A stretch of DNA of 64,000 nucleotides, from the NCBI RefSeq assembly GCF_003609995.1, contig NZ_AP018786.1:1684001-1748000 (forward strand), written 5' to 3'. The stretch's first letter is position 1, and every line of letters starts with the position of its first letter. The notes below the pieces were generated by a model, which ran no database searches, was not told the origin of the DNA, and saw only the letters and a program-made list of their open reading frames with translations. Shown piece by piece: positions 43,333 to 51,924 of the stretch. Source of the stretch: Sutterella megalosphaeroides (GTDB lineage: Bacteria > Pseudomonadota > Gammaproteobacteria > Burkholderiales > Burkholderiaceae_F). A program made the position numbers and the translations under genes.

Positions 43333-43758
43333 TCACTTCACCGTCGCGCGGATTTCCGCGGGCGCGCCGCGCACGGTGTCGCCCGCCTTGACCCCGCGGA
43401 AGTCGTTTTCGGCCTTGACCGCGTTTTGAACGGCCGCATCGACCGCCTGCTTCGCGGCGGCGATCGCCTTGTCGTCACCCGTGGCGGTAACGGTGAAGGT
43501 GCAGTCGCTCGCGATGGAGTTGACGGAGTTGCCTCCCTTCATCCCCGCGATCACCGCGTCGGGCGCCGTGCGGGTGAGTTCCATCACGGCGCGCGCCCCG
43601 GCGTGCACGGCGTTGACGTTGCCGTAGTTGCCGTTCGAGTGCCCGCCCGGGCCTTCGAAGGTGACGGTCCAGGTGGCCGTGGCGGCGGTGGCGGCACCGG
43701 CAGCGACGAAGGCAAGAAGAGCGACGGTGCGCTTCAAGGTAATCGTGAACATACGCAT
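43333..43758 (-). CDS. Exported stand-alone M20-peptidase lid-domain-like protein
   Basis: 141-aa secreted protein. Signal peptide about 1-25 (LLAFVAAGAATAA). The mature part reads WTVTFEGPGGHSNGNYGNVN, then AVHAGARAVMELTRTAPDAVIAGMKGGNSVNSIASDCTFTV: this is the dimerisation (lid) domain of M20 peptidases, with the conserved GxHS(N/x) and GG(x)SxNxI features, but without any metal-binding catalytic domain. It follows the M20 peptidase gene by 12 bp, with AAGGAG before ATG, so the two are one operon. It may dimerise with or regulate the peptidase, or be a decayed piece of a second peptidase; the intact signal peptide and start argue against decay. Confidence 0.78.
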   Translation of the reverse strand: MRMFTITLKRTVALLAFVAAGAATAATATWTVTFEGPGGHSNGNYGNVNAVHAGARAVMELTRTAPDAVIAGMKGGNSVNSIASDCTFTVTATGDDKAIAAAKQAVDAAVQNAVKAENDFRGVKAGDTVRGAPAEIRATVK

Positions 43759-43770
43759 GGTCTTCTCTCC

Positions 43771-45498
43771 TTACTTGTACATTTCTTCCGTGGTGCGCGG
43801 ACCGATCGGGGCTGCGCCCGGTTCGACGACCTTGCCGTCCGCGGTGTTGTAGCCCGAGGCGATGAGGCCCGAGAGGACGAAGCGGAAGATGCGCTTGCCT
43901 TCCGCAACGCCGTCACCCGGAATACCCCATTCGTACCACGTGTGGCCGCCGCCACCGCCCGCGTTCGTTCCGACGTTCATGTTGACGGTGGGCACGCCGA
44001 GCGCTGCGGGCACGTTGTCGTTGAGGCTCGCGGCTTCGGTCGGAATATCCTTCGTGATGTCGGTCCCTACCGTGAGGTTCGACTGCCACCAGGCCGCAAC
44101 CGCAATGTCTTCGTAGTTCGGACGCTGATAAGCCGGGCGATCGCCGAACCAGACGACTTCCATCTTGACGGCGTTCGCATCGTCCGCCTTCACCTTGTGA
44201 GCGGCGTTTTCTTCGTCAACACCCGCCTTGAAGGCGGGTTCGATCTTCGCGCGGATGGCGCTCAAGGGAGCCTGCGTGGGGCTTCGCATATCGACCATGA
44301 AGCTGCACGTCGTGCTCCGTTCGCCCGGGTTCGCAGGTTCGTCGCACGTGACGACCCCCACCGTGTAGGTGGTCTTTTCGGCCTTCTTGTCCGTGTCCCA
44401 AGCGGTCTTCAGATCCGCAATCTTCGCGATCGCGCGGTTGGCGGCAAGCAAGGCCGACGGACGCGGCGCGTCGCCCGCCTTGAAGCCCGCGGGTTCGGTG
44501 TACTTCACCTCAAAGCGGTAGCTCCCGAGGTAGTTCAGAGTCGCGTCGCCCGGGCTCGTCGAGTCGGCACCGAAGTTCGCGACGAAGTTGAGCGCGTTGT
44601 TGCCTTTGCCCGTATCCTGCGAGTAGCCGTAGAGCTGCTTCATCCCGCAGAGGTTCCCCTTCCCTTCTTCGCCCGCGGTGCCGCAGACCCAGATGTCGTA
44701 GACGGGCTTGATCCCGTACTTCTTCATAAGTTTCGCGGCCTGCAGAACCGCGACCGTGTTGATCATCGCGTCGTTGTAGCCCGGAACGTAAAGGCGCACG
44801 GCTCCCGCCTTTTTCGCGGCTTCGAAGTCCGCATAGCGTTTATAGGCGCGCTTGTAATTTTCGTCCTTGATGATCTTCCCCGCCTTGTCGAAATGAATTT
44901 CGTCGGGAAGGTTCTTGAGTTCATCACGCGTTGCAACGACGGGATCGGTCGCGAGCTGAAGTTTCACGGGCTCGTAGGGGGTCTCGGCGGGCGGAAGCAC
45001 CGCGGGATTCACCGTGTCGATGTGACCTTCGAGGAGCACCTTCGGGAACTGCCCCTTGTAGCTTTGCGCGTCGGGTCGGGCCCCGTAGGTCCCCGGAATG
45101 CGAACGCACACGTTGTAGACGGGAAGACCGTCCACCGTCTGAAGGCCGGCGCCTCGGATGACGCCTTCGGGCGTCGTCATGATGTCTTCGGGCGCAAAGC
45201 CCCACTCTTCGACGAGACGCTTCGTGATTTCCGTCTGGCGACGCATTTCGGAGCGCGAGGGCGAAGCGATGCGGGCAAGCTCAAGAAGCGTATCGAAGCG
45301 CCATTCCTGCGCTTCGGGGCTCGTCAACTCTTCGAGCATCGCCTTCATCGGCGCGTCCGCCGCGATGGTCGTTGCGGCCGTCTTCACCGACTCGGGAACG
45401 GTCGGGAGTTCGGCAAACGCCGCACTCGAAGCGGCGAACGCCAGAGCGGCCGCGCAGGCAAGCGCCGCGCGTGTGAGACGGGGACGGATTTCGATCAT
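43771..45498 (-). CDS. Periplasmic M20-family metallopeptidase
   Basis: 575-aa exported zinc peptidase. Signal peptide about 1-30 (ALAFAASSAAFA). VLLEGHIDTVNP gives the first metal ligands (H-x-D), CGTAGEEGKGNLCGM holds the catalytic Glu and metal Glu, and GTNAGGGGGHTWYEWG has the last metal histidine. It has its own lid domain (about 290-410, including VTCDEPANPGERSTTCSFMVDMRS). Family members cleave dipeptides or deacylate N-acyl amino acids. ATG 45498 follows AGGAGG at 5 nt. A co-transcribed small protein carrying only an M20 lid domain follows. Together they suggest periplasmic peptide or acyl-amino-acid scavenging; the substrate is unknown. Confidence 0.86.
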   Translation of the reverse strand: MIEIRPRLTRAALACAAALAFAASSAAFAELPTVPESVKTAATTIAADAPMKAMLEELTSPEAQEWRFDTLLELARIASPSRSEMRRQTEITKRLVEEWGFAPEDIMTTPEGVIRGAGLQTVDGLPVYNVCVRIPGTYGARPDAQSYKGQFPKVLLEGHIDTVNPAVLPPAETPYEPVKLQLATDPVVATRDELKNLPDEIHFDKAGKIIKDENYKRAYKRYADFEAAKKAGAVRLYVPGYNDAMINTVAVLQAAKLMKKYGIKPVYDIWVCGTAGEEGKGNLCGMKQLYGYSQDTGKGNNALNFVANFGADSTSPGDATLNYLGSYRFEVKYTEPAGFKAGDAPRPSALLAANRAIAKIADLKTAWDTDKKAEKTTYTVGVVTCDEPANPGERSTTCSFMVDMRSPTQAPLSAIRAKIEPAFKAGVDEENAAHKVKADDANAVKMEVVWFGDRPAYQRPNYEDIAVAAWWQSNLTVGTDITKDIPTEAASLNDNVPAALGVPTVNMNVGTNAGGGGGHTWYEWGIPGDGVAEGKRIFRFVLSGLIASGYNTADGKVVEPGAAPIGPRTTEEMYK

Positions 45499-46041
45499 AA
45501 GAACCTCCTCTCTTCGGGTTATTCGAACGTTGAACATCTTCAACGCCGATCGGAGCCGAGTCTAGTTCGGGGACATCGAACAGACCATTCAGGAAAACCT
45601 TCTCAAGGAAAACCATCTTCTCGGTTTTCCCGTCCCTCGAAAGGCGTAGAGCGCGCCTGCCTCCTTCGGGCGACGGATAGGACGGGGAGAACGCGGAGGA
45701 CGGAGCCGACGGAGGTGAAAGAGACGACAAAGAGGAACGGGGCGGGAGCTGCGGCAGCGCAAAGAAAACTTCGAAAACGGTCGACCTCGCGATCGGAGAA
45801 ACGTCGACGGGGAGGAAACGCGGGGGCCGAAGCGCGAAAGACGGGGAGCATTGCGAAAATGCGTCGCATTTCCGAAAAAATGCTTCAAAAAATTTTGAAG
45901 CACCTTGGCTTGTGATTTTTAAGGGTTTTTACCTCTCCGAAGGGCCCGAGTGTTGTCGATTTACAACATTTCTCGCCTCGGGAACCGAGCAGGATTTCGC
46001 CGCATCGTGTAGGCTTTCAGGTTCGACATGGACCTACGACA
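45499..46041. other. Intergenic region between divergent M20 operon and GNAT gene
   Basis: Should carry both promoters. Open frames here are arginine/proline-rich without start sites. No other feature is supported. Confidence 0.4.
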
Positions 46042-46716
46042 ATGCCGGCTACACACACTCTCCCCGCTAATTCCCGTCAGCTTCTTCGCACCCCCCGCGT
46101 GGTTTTGCGCACGTGGCGCACTTCGGACCTCGTTCCTTTCCGCGCGCTCAACGCCGACCCCGACGTCATGGCCGAATTTCCTTCGGTGCTGACCGCCGAG
46201 GAAAGCGACCGCCTGGCGCTTGCCTCCTACGAGGCTCACGAACGCAACGGCTTCGGCCTTTGGGTTTTGGAACTCCCGGGCGTTGCGGACTTTGCCGGGA
46301 TCATGGGCTTCAACCGCCCCTCCTTCCGACCCGACGACGTGGAAATCGTCTGGCGACTCGAGCGCCGCCACTGGAGCCAGGGCTACGCCCGCGAAGCGGC
46401 CCGCGCCGCGCTCACGGCCGTCCTTTCCGAACGCGAACCCGCCGTCCTGACGGGTTTGCCGTTGCCCGTGAGCGTTTCGGACGAAATCCTCGAAGGCGTC
46501 TTCACGCAGCGCATCGACGAAGTCGTCGCCTTTACGGCTACGACGAACCGTCGCTCGATTCGCCTCATGAACAACCTCTCGATGACGCACAACCCGGCGG
46601 ACGACTTCCTGCACCCCGCTCTGCCGCCCGACCATCGACTCGCCCGTCACGTCCTCTACCGCTTGAAGCGGCACGACTGGATGATGCACGGCGAAACGCG
46701 CATCGAACGCATGTGA
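46042..46716 (+). CDS. GNAT family N-acetyltransferase (RimJ/RimL-like)
   Basis: 224-aa cytoplasmic acetyltransferase. It begins with the RimJ/L-type strand LLRTPRVVLRTWRTSDLVPFRAL and has VEIVWRLERRHWSQGYAREAARAAL (read in pieces), where QGYAREA is the acetyl-CoA pyrophosphate-binding loop (Q/RxxGxG/A variant). Then comes VVAFTATTNRRSIRLMNNLSM with the conserved N-x-(R)S motif of motif B. Such enzymes acetylate N-terminal amines of proteins or small molecules; the substrate is not predictable. A 30-residue insertion between motifs A and B (SEREPAVLTGLPLPVSVSDE) is unusual. It is monocistronic, with a terminator downstream. No strong ribosome-binding site is seen. Confidence 0.83.
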   Translation: MPATHTLPANSRQLLRTPRVVLRTWRTSDLVPFRALNADPDVMAEFPSVLTAEESDRLALASYEAHERNGFGLWVLELPGVADFAGIMGFNRPSFRPDDVEIVWRLERRHWSQGYAREAARAALTAVLSEREPAVLTGLPLPVSVSDEILEGVFTQRIDEVVAFTATTNRRSIRLMNNLSMTHNPADDFLHPALPPDHRLARHVLYRLKRHDWMMHGETRIERM

Positions 46717-46785
46717 GACATGCGATCGGTTGCGGTTGATCCGATTCGCTTTGCGGAATCGGACCGCAGGCCGAACGACTCCAAG

Positions 46786-46811
46786 GGGCGCTCGTCGAGA
46801 GCGCCCTTTTT
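46786..46811 (+). terminator. Intrinsic terminator after the GNAT gene
   Basis: GGGCGCTC (46786-46793) pairs perfectly with GAGCGCCC (46798-46805), followed by six pyrimidines mostly T. Confidence 0.8.
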
Positions 46812-46915
46812 GTTCGTCGAAACTTTCTTCGGGCGGCTCTTCGGCGGCGCTTCGATCGAATCCGAGCGCGGAGGAGCGTCTTCATCGAAGCCCCGTACCC
46901 AAAAAGGCCGAAAGC

Positions 46916-46953
46916 AAAAAGCTCCGGGATTGTCGGATCCTCGGAGCTTTTTT
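46916..46953. terminator. Bidirectional terminator downstream of the Ala/Pro-rich gene
   Basis: AAAAAGCTCCG with CGGAGCTTTTTT, T-tracts on both strands. Confidence 0.75.
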
Positions 46954-47062
46954 GTACTTGCGTCGTGCTTTCGCCGTGCCCCTGTCGGGCGTCGGCGGTT
47001 GTCCGACGGCCCGACGAGGGCCGACGGGCTCGCAGGAGCTTTTCGCTTGAGCCCGAAGCCGA

Positions 47063-47665
47063 TTACTGCGCGACGGCGGGCTGAGCAGCGGGAGCGGCAG
47101 GCTGAGCCGCAGGAGCCGCTTCGGAGGCGGGGGCGGCGGCGGGAGCAACCTGAGCCGGCTGACCGTCTTCCGTCACGGCCTTTTCTTCGTCGCCCGAAAG
47201 CGCGTTGCTGATCGCGTTACCAGCGACGACACCGATGGCGGCGCCCGCGATGTTGCTTACGAGCCCCGCGGCCATGGAGGGCTGGGCGGGCGCGGCGTTG
47301 GCGGCGGGAGCGGCCGCAGGAGCGGCGGCACCGGGAGCCGCATTCGCGGCGACGGGCGCCTGAGCGGGAGCAGCCGCGTTCGCGGCGGGGGCGGCCGGAC
47401 GGTTGAGGGCGGAGACCCCCGGCACCGGGGCGCTGCCGGCATTGGCGGCCGTGGGAGCGACAGGAGCGGCGGGAGCGGCAGCCGCAGCAGGAGCAGCGGC
47501 GGGGGCCTTCGCGGCGGGAGCCTGCACCGGAGCGACGGGCTTGGCGGTCTGGCTCTTGTACGCGGGCGTCGAAATGGCACGCTTCGGGGCCTTGCGCTTC
47601 GCGGCTTCGGCGGCACCCGCCATGCAAAGAGCGGTGACAACGGCCGTTACGACAATCTTCTTCAT
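47063..47665 (-). CDS. Exported Ala/Pro-rich protein with a glycine-zipper-like segment
   Basis: 200-aa protein with a Sec signal peptide (about 1-21, ending AEAA), a long Ala/Pro low-complexity region (about 40-130), then GLVSNIAGAAIGVVAGNAIS (about 133-152), a GxxxG/AxxxG hydrophobic helix like the glycine-zipper segments of small envelope proteins, and another Ala/Pro/Gln tail. It lacks a lipobox. The likely location is periplasm or outer membrane. Function unknown; similar composition to the lipoproteins at 17.3-18.3 kb suggests a lineage-specific habit of Ala/Pro tails. ATG 47665 is preceded by a modest purine-rich site (AAGAAGAG). Ends at a good terminator. Confidence 0.7.
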   Translation of the reverse strand: MKKIVVTAVVTALCMAGAAEAAKRKAPKRAISTPAYKSQTAKPVAPVQAPAAKAPAAAPAAAAAPAAPVAPTAANAGSAPVPGVSALNRPAAPAANAAAPAQAPVAANAAPGAAAPAAAPAANAAPAQPSMAAGLVSNIAGAAIGVVAGNAISNALSGDEEKAVTEDGQPAQVAPAAAPASEAAPAAQPAAPAAQPAVAQ

Positions 47666-48086
47666 GTTGGTCTCTTCTTTATTGGACGTATGGTCGAATG
47701 GATTTCAAAAGCAAGCTCGGTCGATTGCGTCCGAGCGTCTTTCTTCGTTGGACACCATTGTACGGTGTCCGACCGATAGCTTCAGCTCGAAGGTCTTTTC
47801 CGATTGATAGAAATGTGTAACGGTCGTTGACCGAAACGCCGTCGGACTGGGGTTTTCGAGGCTTTTCGAAGCCCTTCAACTCCTTTGAGCCTCTTTCGGC
47901 GGCTTCCGGTCGGATGCCTTCGGGAGGATACGTCGGTTCGAAAAAAGACTTTTCTCCAAACACGGATTCCCCGTAGACTGAATCGGACGGGCGACCGACC
48001 TCAGGCCGTTTTGGAAGCCCTTTTTGCACCGCCCCGTCGGCCGCATCCCGACCGCCGCATCCCCGCAAACCGTGGAGGGAAAAGAT
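47666..48086. other. Intergenic region between divergent genes
   Basis: Should hold promoters for both flanking genes; no additional feature recognised. Confidence 0.4.
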
Positions 48087-51000
48087 ATGGACCTCTTGCA
48101 ACAATGCCAAATCTGGACCGAAGAGGACGAATTCCGCAAGATCATCGATGCGATCGAAGCGCTTCCGGACGACGAGCGCACGCCCGAACTCGATTCCGAG
48201 CTCGCTCGCGCCTACAGCAATGCGGCGACGGTCGACGACCGCGACATGCTCAAGCACGCCATCGAGCTCCTCAAACCCCATGAGGCGTATTTCCGAGGCG
48301 ACCACCGCTGGAACTTCCGCATGGCCTACGCCTACTTCTACCTGGAGCAGGAGCACCGGGCTCTTCCCTACTTCGAGAAAGCGCTTGAAGCCCGGCCGGG
48401 CGACGAAGACACGGAAGAATTCATCGCGAAGTGCCGGCACTACGAGACGCTGCCGCTTTTCCGGTCTTGCTTCCGAGAACGCACGGCGAAGGCCTGGGAG
48501 GCGTTTGCCGAAACGGAAGCCGACCTTCGGAAGGCCCTGGCCGAAGACAAGACGCACGAAAACGCACACGAAATCGTCGAACAATTCCGGTCGATTTTCG
48601 ACATTGCGTTCGACGACGTCGCTTTTGAGATCGGCGTCAACGAGCACAAGCACGAAGTGATCCTGAGTCCCCAAGGCGACAAGGTCAAGCTTTTCGAGCT
48701 TGTGTACTTCCGCGACCGTGCGCCTGCGTCGGTGCTCGAAAACTGGAATATCCTCGTCGGGCGCCAACGCGCGAACGACGTCGGCATGCGCACCGAAGAC
48801 TTCGACATTTCCGGGAGCGACGTTCGCGTGTGGGTCGAGAAAACCGATGAGAAGCGCATCGGCCTCAAAGCCTACTGCGAGAAACTGCTCCCCGTTCTTA
48901 AGAACGAGGAAGGGAAGGCCTATTGGGCCTTGGAGACGCTCACCGACCAAATCCTGGGCGAAATCCCGCACATGCGCTGCGTCGACGCGTTCGAGGTTCT
49001 CGATCGACCGCTCGCAGAGCCGGGGATGCTGCTCGCAGACCTTCCCGCCGAACTCGAAGCCGAAGGGTTCGACCTCGACCCCGATCCCGCGCGGTGTCTC
49101 GATTCCGCTCTCTGCTACCAGTGCAAGCCCAACGACGACCCGGATGCGGATTGGCGGTTGGACGTCATGGCAGGGTCGACCTGTTGCGCGGCCCTCATCA
49201 ACGACTACCTCGGGGGCGACACGGACTTTTCGGACGAACTCCTTGACGACGGCGCCGTGGCCGGCTTTTTCATCTATCCCCTCGACGGATTTTTCGGCGA
49301 AGATCAAAGCAAGCGGATTTTCGACTTCCGCGATCGACTCGAAGAGGCACTCGCCGCAGGCGACGGCCCGGAGATCGCGACGCTCACGGGCGGCGCGACC
49401 GGCACCCGGTGCGGCTATGTCGACTTCATCGCCTGGGACATTCGCGCGCTCATCGAGAAGGCCAAAGCCTTCTTCGACGCGTCGCCCGTGGAATGGGCGA
49501 ACTTCCATGTCTTCCGCCGCGATGCAGGCACCGTCGCCCTGAAGGCGCCGCAAAGCACCGATCCAGAAGGCGATCCGGAAAAGAAACCGGATATGGAAGA
49601 GCATTCGGAAACGTTCGCGTCGAAGGCTTCTGGCGCAGAGGCGACCGCGCAGGGGTCATCGAAAGCGGAAACATCGGCATACTCGCCCGAAACAGCCGAA
49701 GCGTTCTTCGCTCAAATTGAAAAATGGAACGATGCGGACGATTTCTCGTCATGCATACGGGCTCTGGAGTCCGTCCCCGAGGATCAGCGGAATTACCGAA
49801 CCGCCTACGCTTTGGCCCGGGCCTTGGAAAACTACGCCGTCCTCGGAGACCACCAGGAAGGATCGCCGCAGGACGAGGCGCAGGCCGCCCTCAAGCGTGC
49901 CGTGGACGTTCTGGAATCCGTTCGTGCGGAAGGCGTTGACAAAGCCGAGTGGCACATGCGCATGGCCTACGGCTACCAATATATGACCGACCAAGAGGAA
50001 AAGGCCGTTTCCTACGCCCGACGTTGGGCGGAGCTCGATCCTCGGGATGAGTGCGCGCCCATGGTGATCGAAGAATGTGCCCGCAGGATCCGTCGTCGGT
50101 TGCGTCGGGCCGGAAAGACGAAGTTCACGCCCGGGGCCACGCCCTTTGAAGGTTTCGACTTCACGAACTTCTGGAACGATTCTGAGTACGCGAAGAAGGA
50201 ATACGTGAGTGCCGAGCCGTCCGACGAGCTGATCACCGAAATCGAAAGAGAGCTCGGCTATAAACTGCCGGCCTCATACGTCTGGCTTATGAAGCGGCAT
50301 AACGGCGGGATTCCCGTCAACACGTGCTTTCCGACCGACGAACCGACGAGCTGGGCCGAAGACCACGTAGCGATCACCGGCATCTTCGGCATCGGACGCG
50401 ACAAAGCCTATTCCCTCGGTGGCAACCTGGGCAGCCGATTCATGACGAGCGAATGGGGGTACCCGCCGATCGGTGTGGCCGTTTGCGACTGCCCGAGTGC
50501 CGGGCACGACATGATCTTTCTGGACTATCGCGCGTGCGGACCGGAGGGCGAACCCGCCGTTGTACACGTCGACCAGGAACTGGACTACCGAATCACGCAC
50601 TTGGCCGACAGCTTCGAGGAGTTCGTTCGCGGTCTTCAGAACGACGCCGTCTTCGAAGAAGCGGACGAGGAAGAGAACAAGGGCGACGCTGTCGACAACG
50701 AAAACGACGACGCGACGGACGCAAAGGATGCGAAGGATGAGCCCGGATGCGGACCGTTTCTCGGGTTCGCGCTTCTTTCCAAAGGGTGCTGGGACAAAAC
50801 CCGACTGATTGGCGACCTGAAGAAACTGTGGGACATCACCGTCCCGGAAAGCGATCCCGACGAAGACGAGCGGGACGATTCGCTGGTCTTCAACCTGGGC
50901 GATCGGATGGTCGCCATAAGCCTGATGCCCTTTCCCATCCCGGGCAACGAAGCTGAAACCAATGCCGAAAACAACTGGATGTGGCCCGAAGCCGTGGACG

Positions 51001-51512
51001 TCGCGAAGAAGCACGCCGCGCACATCATGGTTGCGGTCTGCGGCGGAGACGACGATCCGATCGAGCGCGGCAAACTGTTCGTCAAACTCATGGACGCCTG
51101 CAGCCGGCAACGCTACGTGAGCGGCATCTACACGAGCGGCGTCGTCTTCGAGCCCGACTTCTACCGGAAGGCGGCCGACGCATTGAGGAACGACGACCTT
51201 CCCGTGCACGCTTGGATTTGGTTCGGTCTCTACGAGACCGACCACGTGCTCGGCGCCTACACCTACGGCCTGGAAACCTTCGGTCGCCGCGAGATCGAGG
51301 TATTGAATGCCGAAGGTGCCGATGCGCGGGAGCTCTGGGCGTTTACATCATCGATGGCCTCCTACGTTCTCGAGTGCGACCAAACGCTTGAAGACGGCCA
51401 AACCATCGGTTTCTCGGAAAATGACAAGCACGCCATTACACTTTCCGAAGGAGCGGCTCTTCCGGGGATGACCCTCAAGTTCGCATACGGAAACGGGATG
51501 CCCGCCGCTTGA
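48087..51512 (+). CDS. Large TPR / SUKH (SMI1-KNR4) / DUF4261 protein, polyimmunity-like
   Basis: 1141-aa acidic cytoplasmic protein. Order: helical TPR-like repeats (about 1-160; AYAYFYLEQEHRALPYFEKALEARPG read in pieces); an alpha/beta module (about 175-500) with VNEHKHEVILSPQGDK and MAGSTCCAALINDYLGG; an acidic linker; a second TPR-like block (about 535-680; MRMAYGYQYMTDQEEKAVSYARRW); a SUKH domain (about 715-850; ELGYKLPASYVWLMKRHNGG, WGYPPIGVAVCDCPSAGHD); an acidic spacer; and a C-terminal DUF4261 domain (about 890-1141). SUKH and DUF4261 domains are found in toxin-immunity and polyimmunity proteins. No toxin gene is adjacent, so it may protect against incoming toxins. GGAGG precedes ATG 48087. 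A tiny membrane protein follows. Confidence 0.75.
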   Translation: MDLLQQCQIWTEEDEFRKIIDAIEALPDDERTPELDSELARAYSNAATVDDRDMLKHAIELLKPHEAYFRGDHRWNFRMAYAYFYLEQEHRALPYFEKALEARPGDEDTEEFIAKCRHYETLPLFRSCFRERTAKAWEAFAETEADLRKALAEDKTHENAHEIVEQFRSIFDIAFDDVAFEIGVNEHKHEVILSPQGDKVKLFELVYFRDRAPASVLENWNILVGRQRANDVGMRTEDFDISGSDVRVWVEKTDEKRIGLKAYCEKLLPVLKNEEGKAYWALETLTDQILGEIPHMRCVDAFEVLDRPLAEPGMLLADLPAELEAEGFDLDPDPARCLDSALCYQCKPNDDPDADWRLDVMAGSTCCAALINDYLGGDTDFSDELLDDGAVAGFFIYPLDGFFGEDQSKRIFDFRDRLEEALAAGDGPEIATLTGGATGTRCGYVDFIAWDIRALIEKAKAFFDASPVEWANFHVFRRDAGTVALKAPQSTDPEGDPEKKPDMEEHSETFASKASGAEATAQGSSKAETSAYSPETAEAFFAQIEKWNDADDFSSCIRALESVPEDQRNYRTAYALARALENYAVLGDHQEGSPQDEAQAALKRAVDVLESVRAEGVDKAEWHMRMAYGYQYMTDQEEKAVSYARRWAELDPRDECAPMVIEECARRIRRRLRRAGKTKFTPGATPFEGFDFTNFWNDSEYAKKEYVSAEPSDELITEIERELGYKLPASYVWLMKRHNGGIPVNTCFPTDEPTSWAEDHVAITGIFGIGRDKAYSLGGNLGSRFMTSEWGYPPIGVAVCDCPSAGHDMIFLDYRACGPEGEPAVVHVDQELDYRITHLADSFEEFVRGLQNDAVFEEADEEENKGDAVDNENDDATDAKDAKDEPGCGPFLGFALLSKGCWDKTRLIGDLKKLWDITVPESDPDEDERDDSLVFNLGDRMVAISLMPFPIPGNEAETNAENNWMWPEAVDVAKKHAAHIMVAVCGGDDDPIERGKLFVKLMDACSRQRYVSGIYTSGVVFEPDFYRKAADALRNDDLPVHAWIWFGLYETDHVLGAYTYGLETFGRREIEVLNAEGADARELWAFTSSMASYVLECDQTLEDGQTIGFSENDKHAITLSEGAALPGMTLKFAYGNGMPAA

Positions 51513-51581
51513 TCCGACAACACGTCAACCGCGAAGGCGGGTCCGCGGCGAACCTGCCTTCGCCTCTTCGCTTTCCGAATC

Positions 51582-51755
51582 ATGACGAACGGTATTCTCG
51601 CAGTCGCTCTTCTTCTCGCGGTCTTGGGCGTCGTCTTCGGCGGCATCCCATGGCTTCTCGACTGGTTCGAACATCCGGGCAGGAACCTGCTGATCGCGCT
51701 TGCCGTATGGGCGGGACTCGGCCTTTGGATCCTCTACCGATGGTGGCGCTTCTGA
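51582..51755 (+). CDS. Small two-helix membrane protein
   Basis: 57-codon frame (MTNGILAVALLLAVLGVVFG ... LYRWWRF) starting 70 bp after the large SUKH/DUF4261 gene. It has two hydrophobic helices (about 4-25 and 36-52) around a short polar loop WFEHPGRN and a basic C-terminus. No ribosome-binding site is obvious, so it may be translated by coupling. The clean two-helix layout and basic C-end suggest a real small inner-membrane protein, but I recognise no family. It could be a partner of the upstream protein or an unrelated gene. Confidence 0.5.
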   Translation: MTNGILAVALLLAVLGVVFGGIPWLLDWFEHPGRNLLIALAVWAGLGLWILYRWWRF

Positions 51756-51826
51756 CGCAGGCCTTTCGAGGGGCCGTCCTCCGGACGGCGCACTGAGGTT
51801 CTTCCGAGGTCATTCGGCCGCCATGC

Positions 51827-51871
51827 AAAAGCGGTCGGCCTCCCGCGCATGACGCGAAGAAGACCGACCGC
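51827..51871 (-). terminator. Intrinsic terminator after the autotransporter gene
   Basis: On the minus strand GCGGTCGG (51871-51864) pairs with CCGACCGC (51838-51831), followed by TTTTG. Confidence 0.65.
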
Positions 51872-51924
51872 CTGAGTGGCACATTCAAGGCGCCTTCGGA
51901 GAAAGCGCCTTCAGGTGTTCAACG

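Larger units (their letters stand above)
46717..47062. other. Intergenic region with two terminators
   Basis: Contains the GNAT terminator (46786-46811) and the shared terminator at 46916-46953. No gene is supported. Confidence 0.5.
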
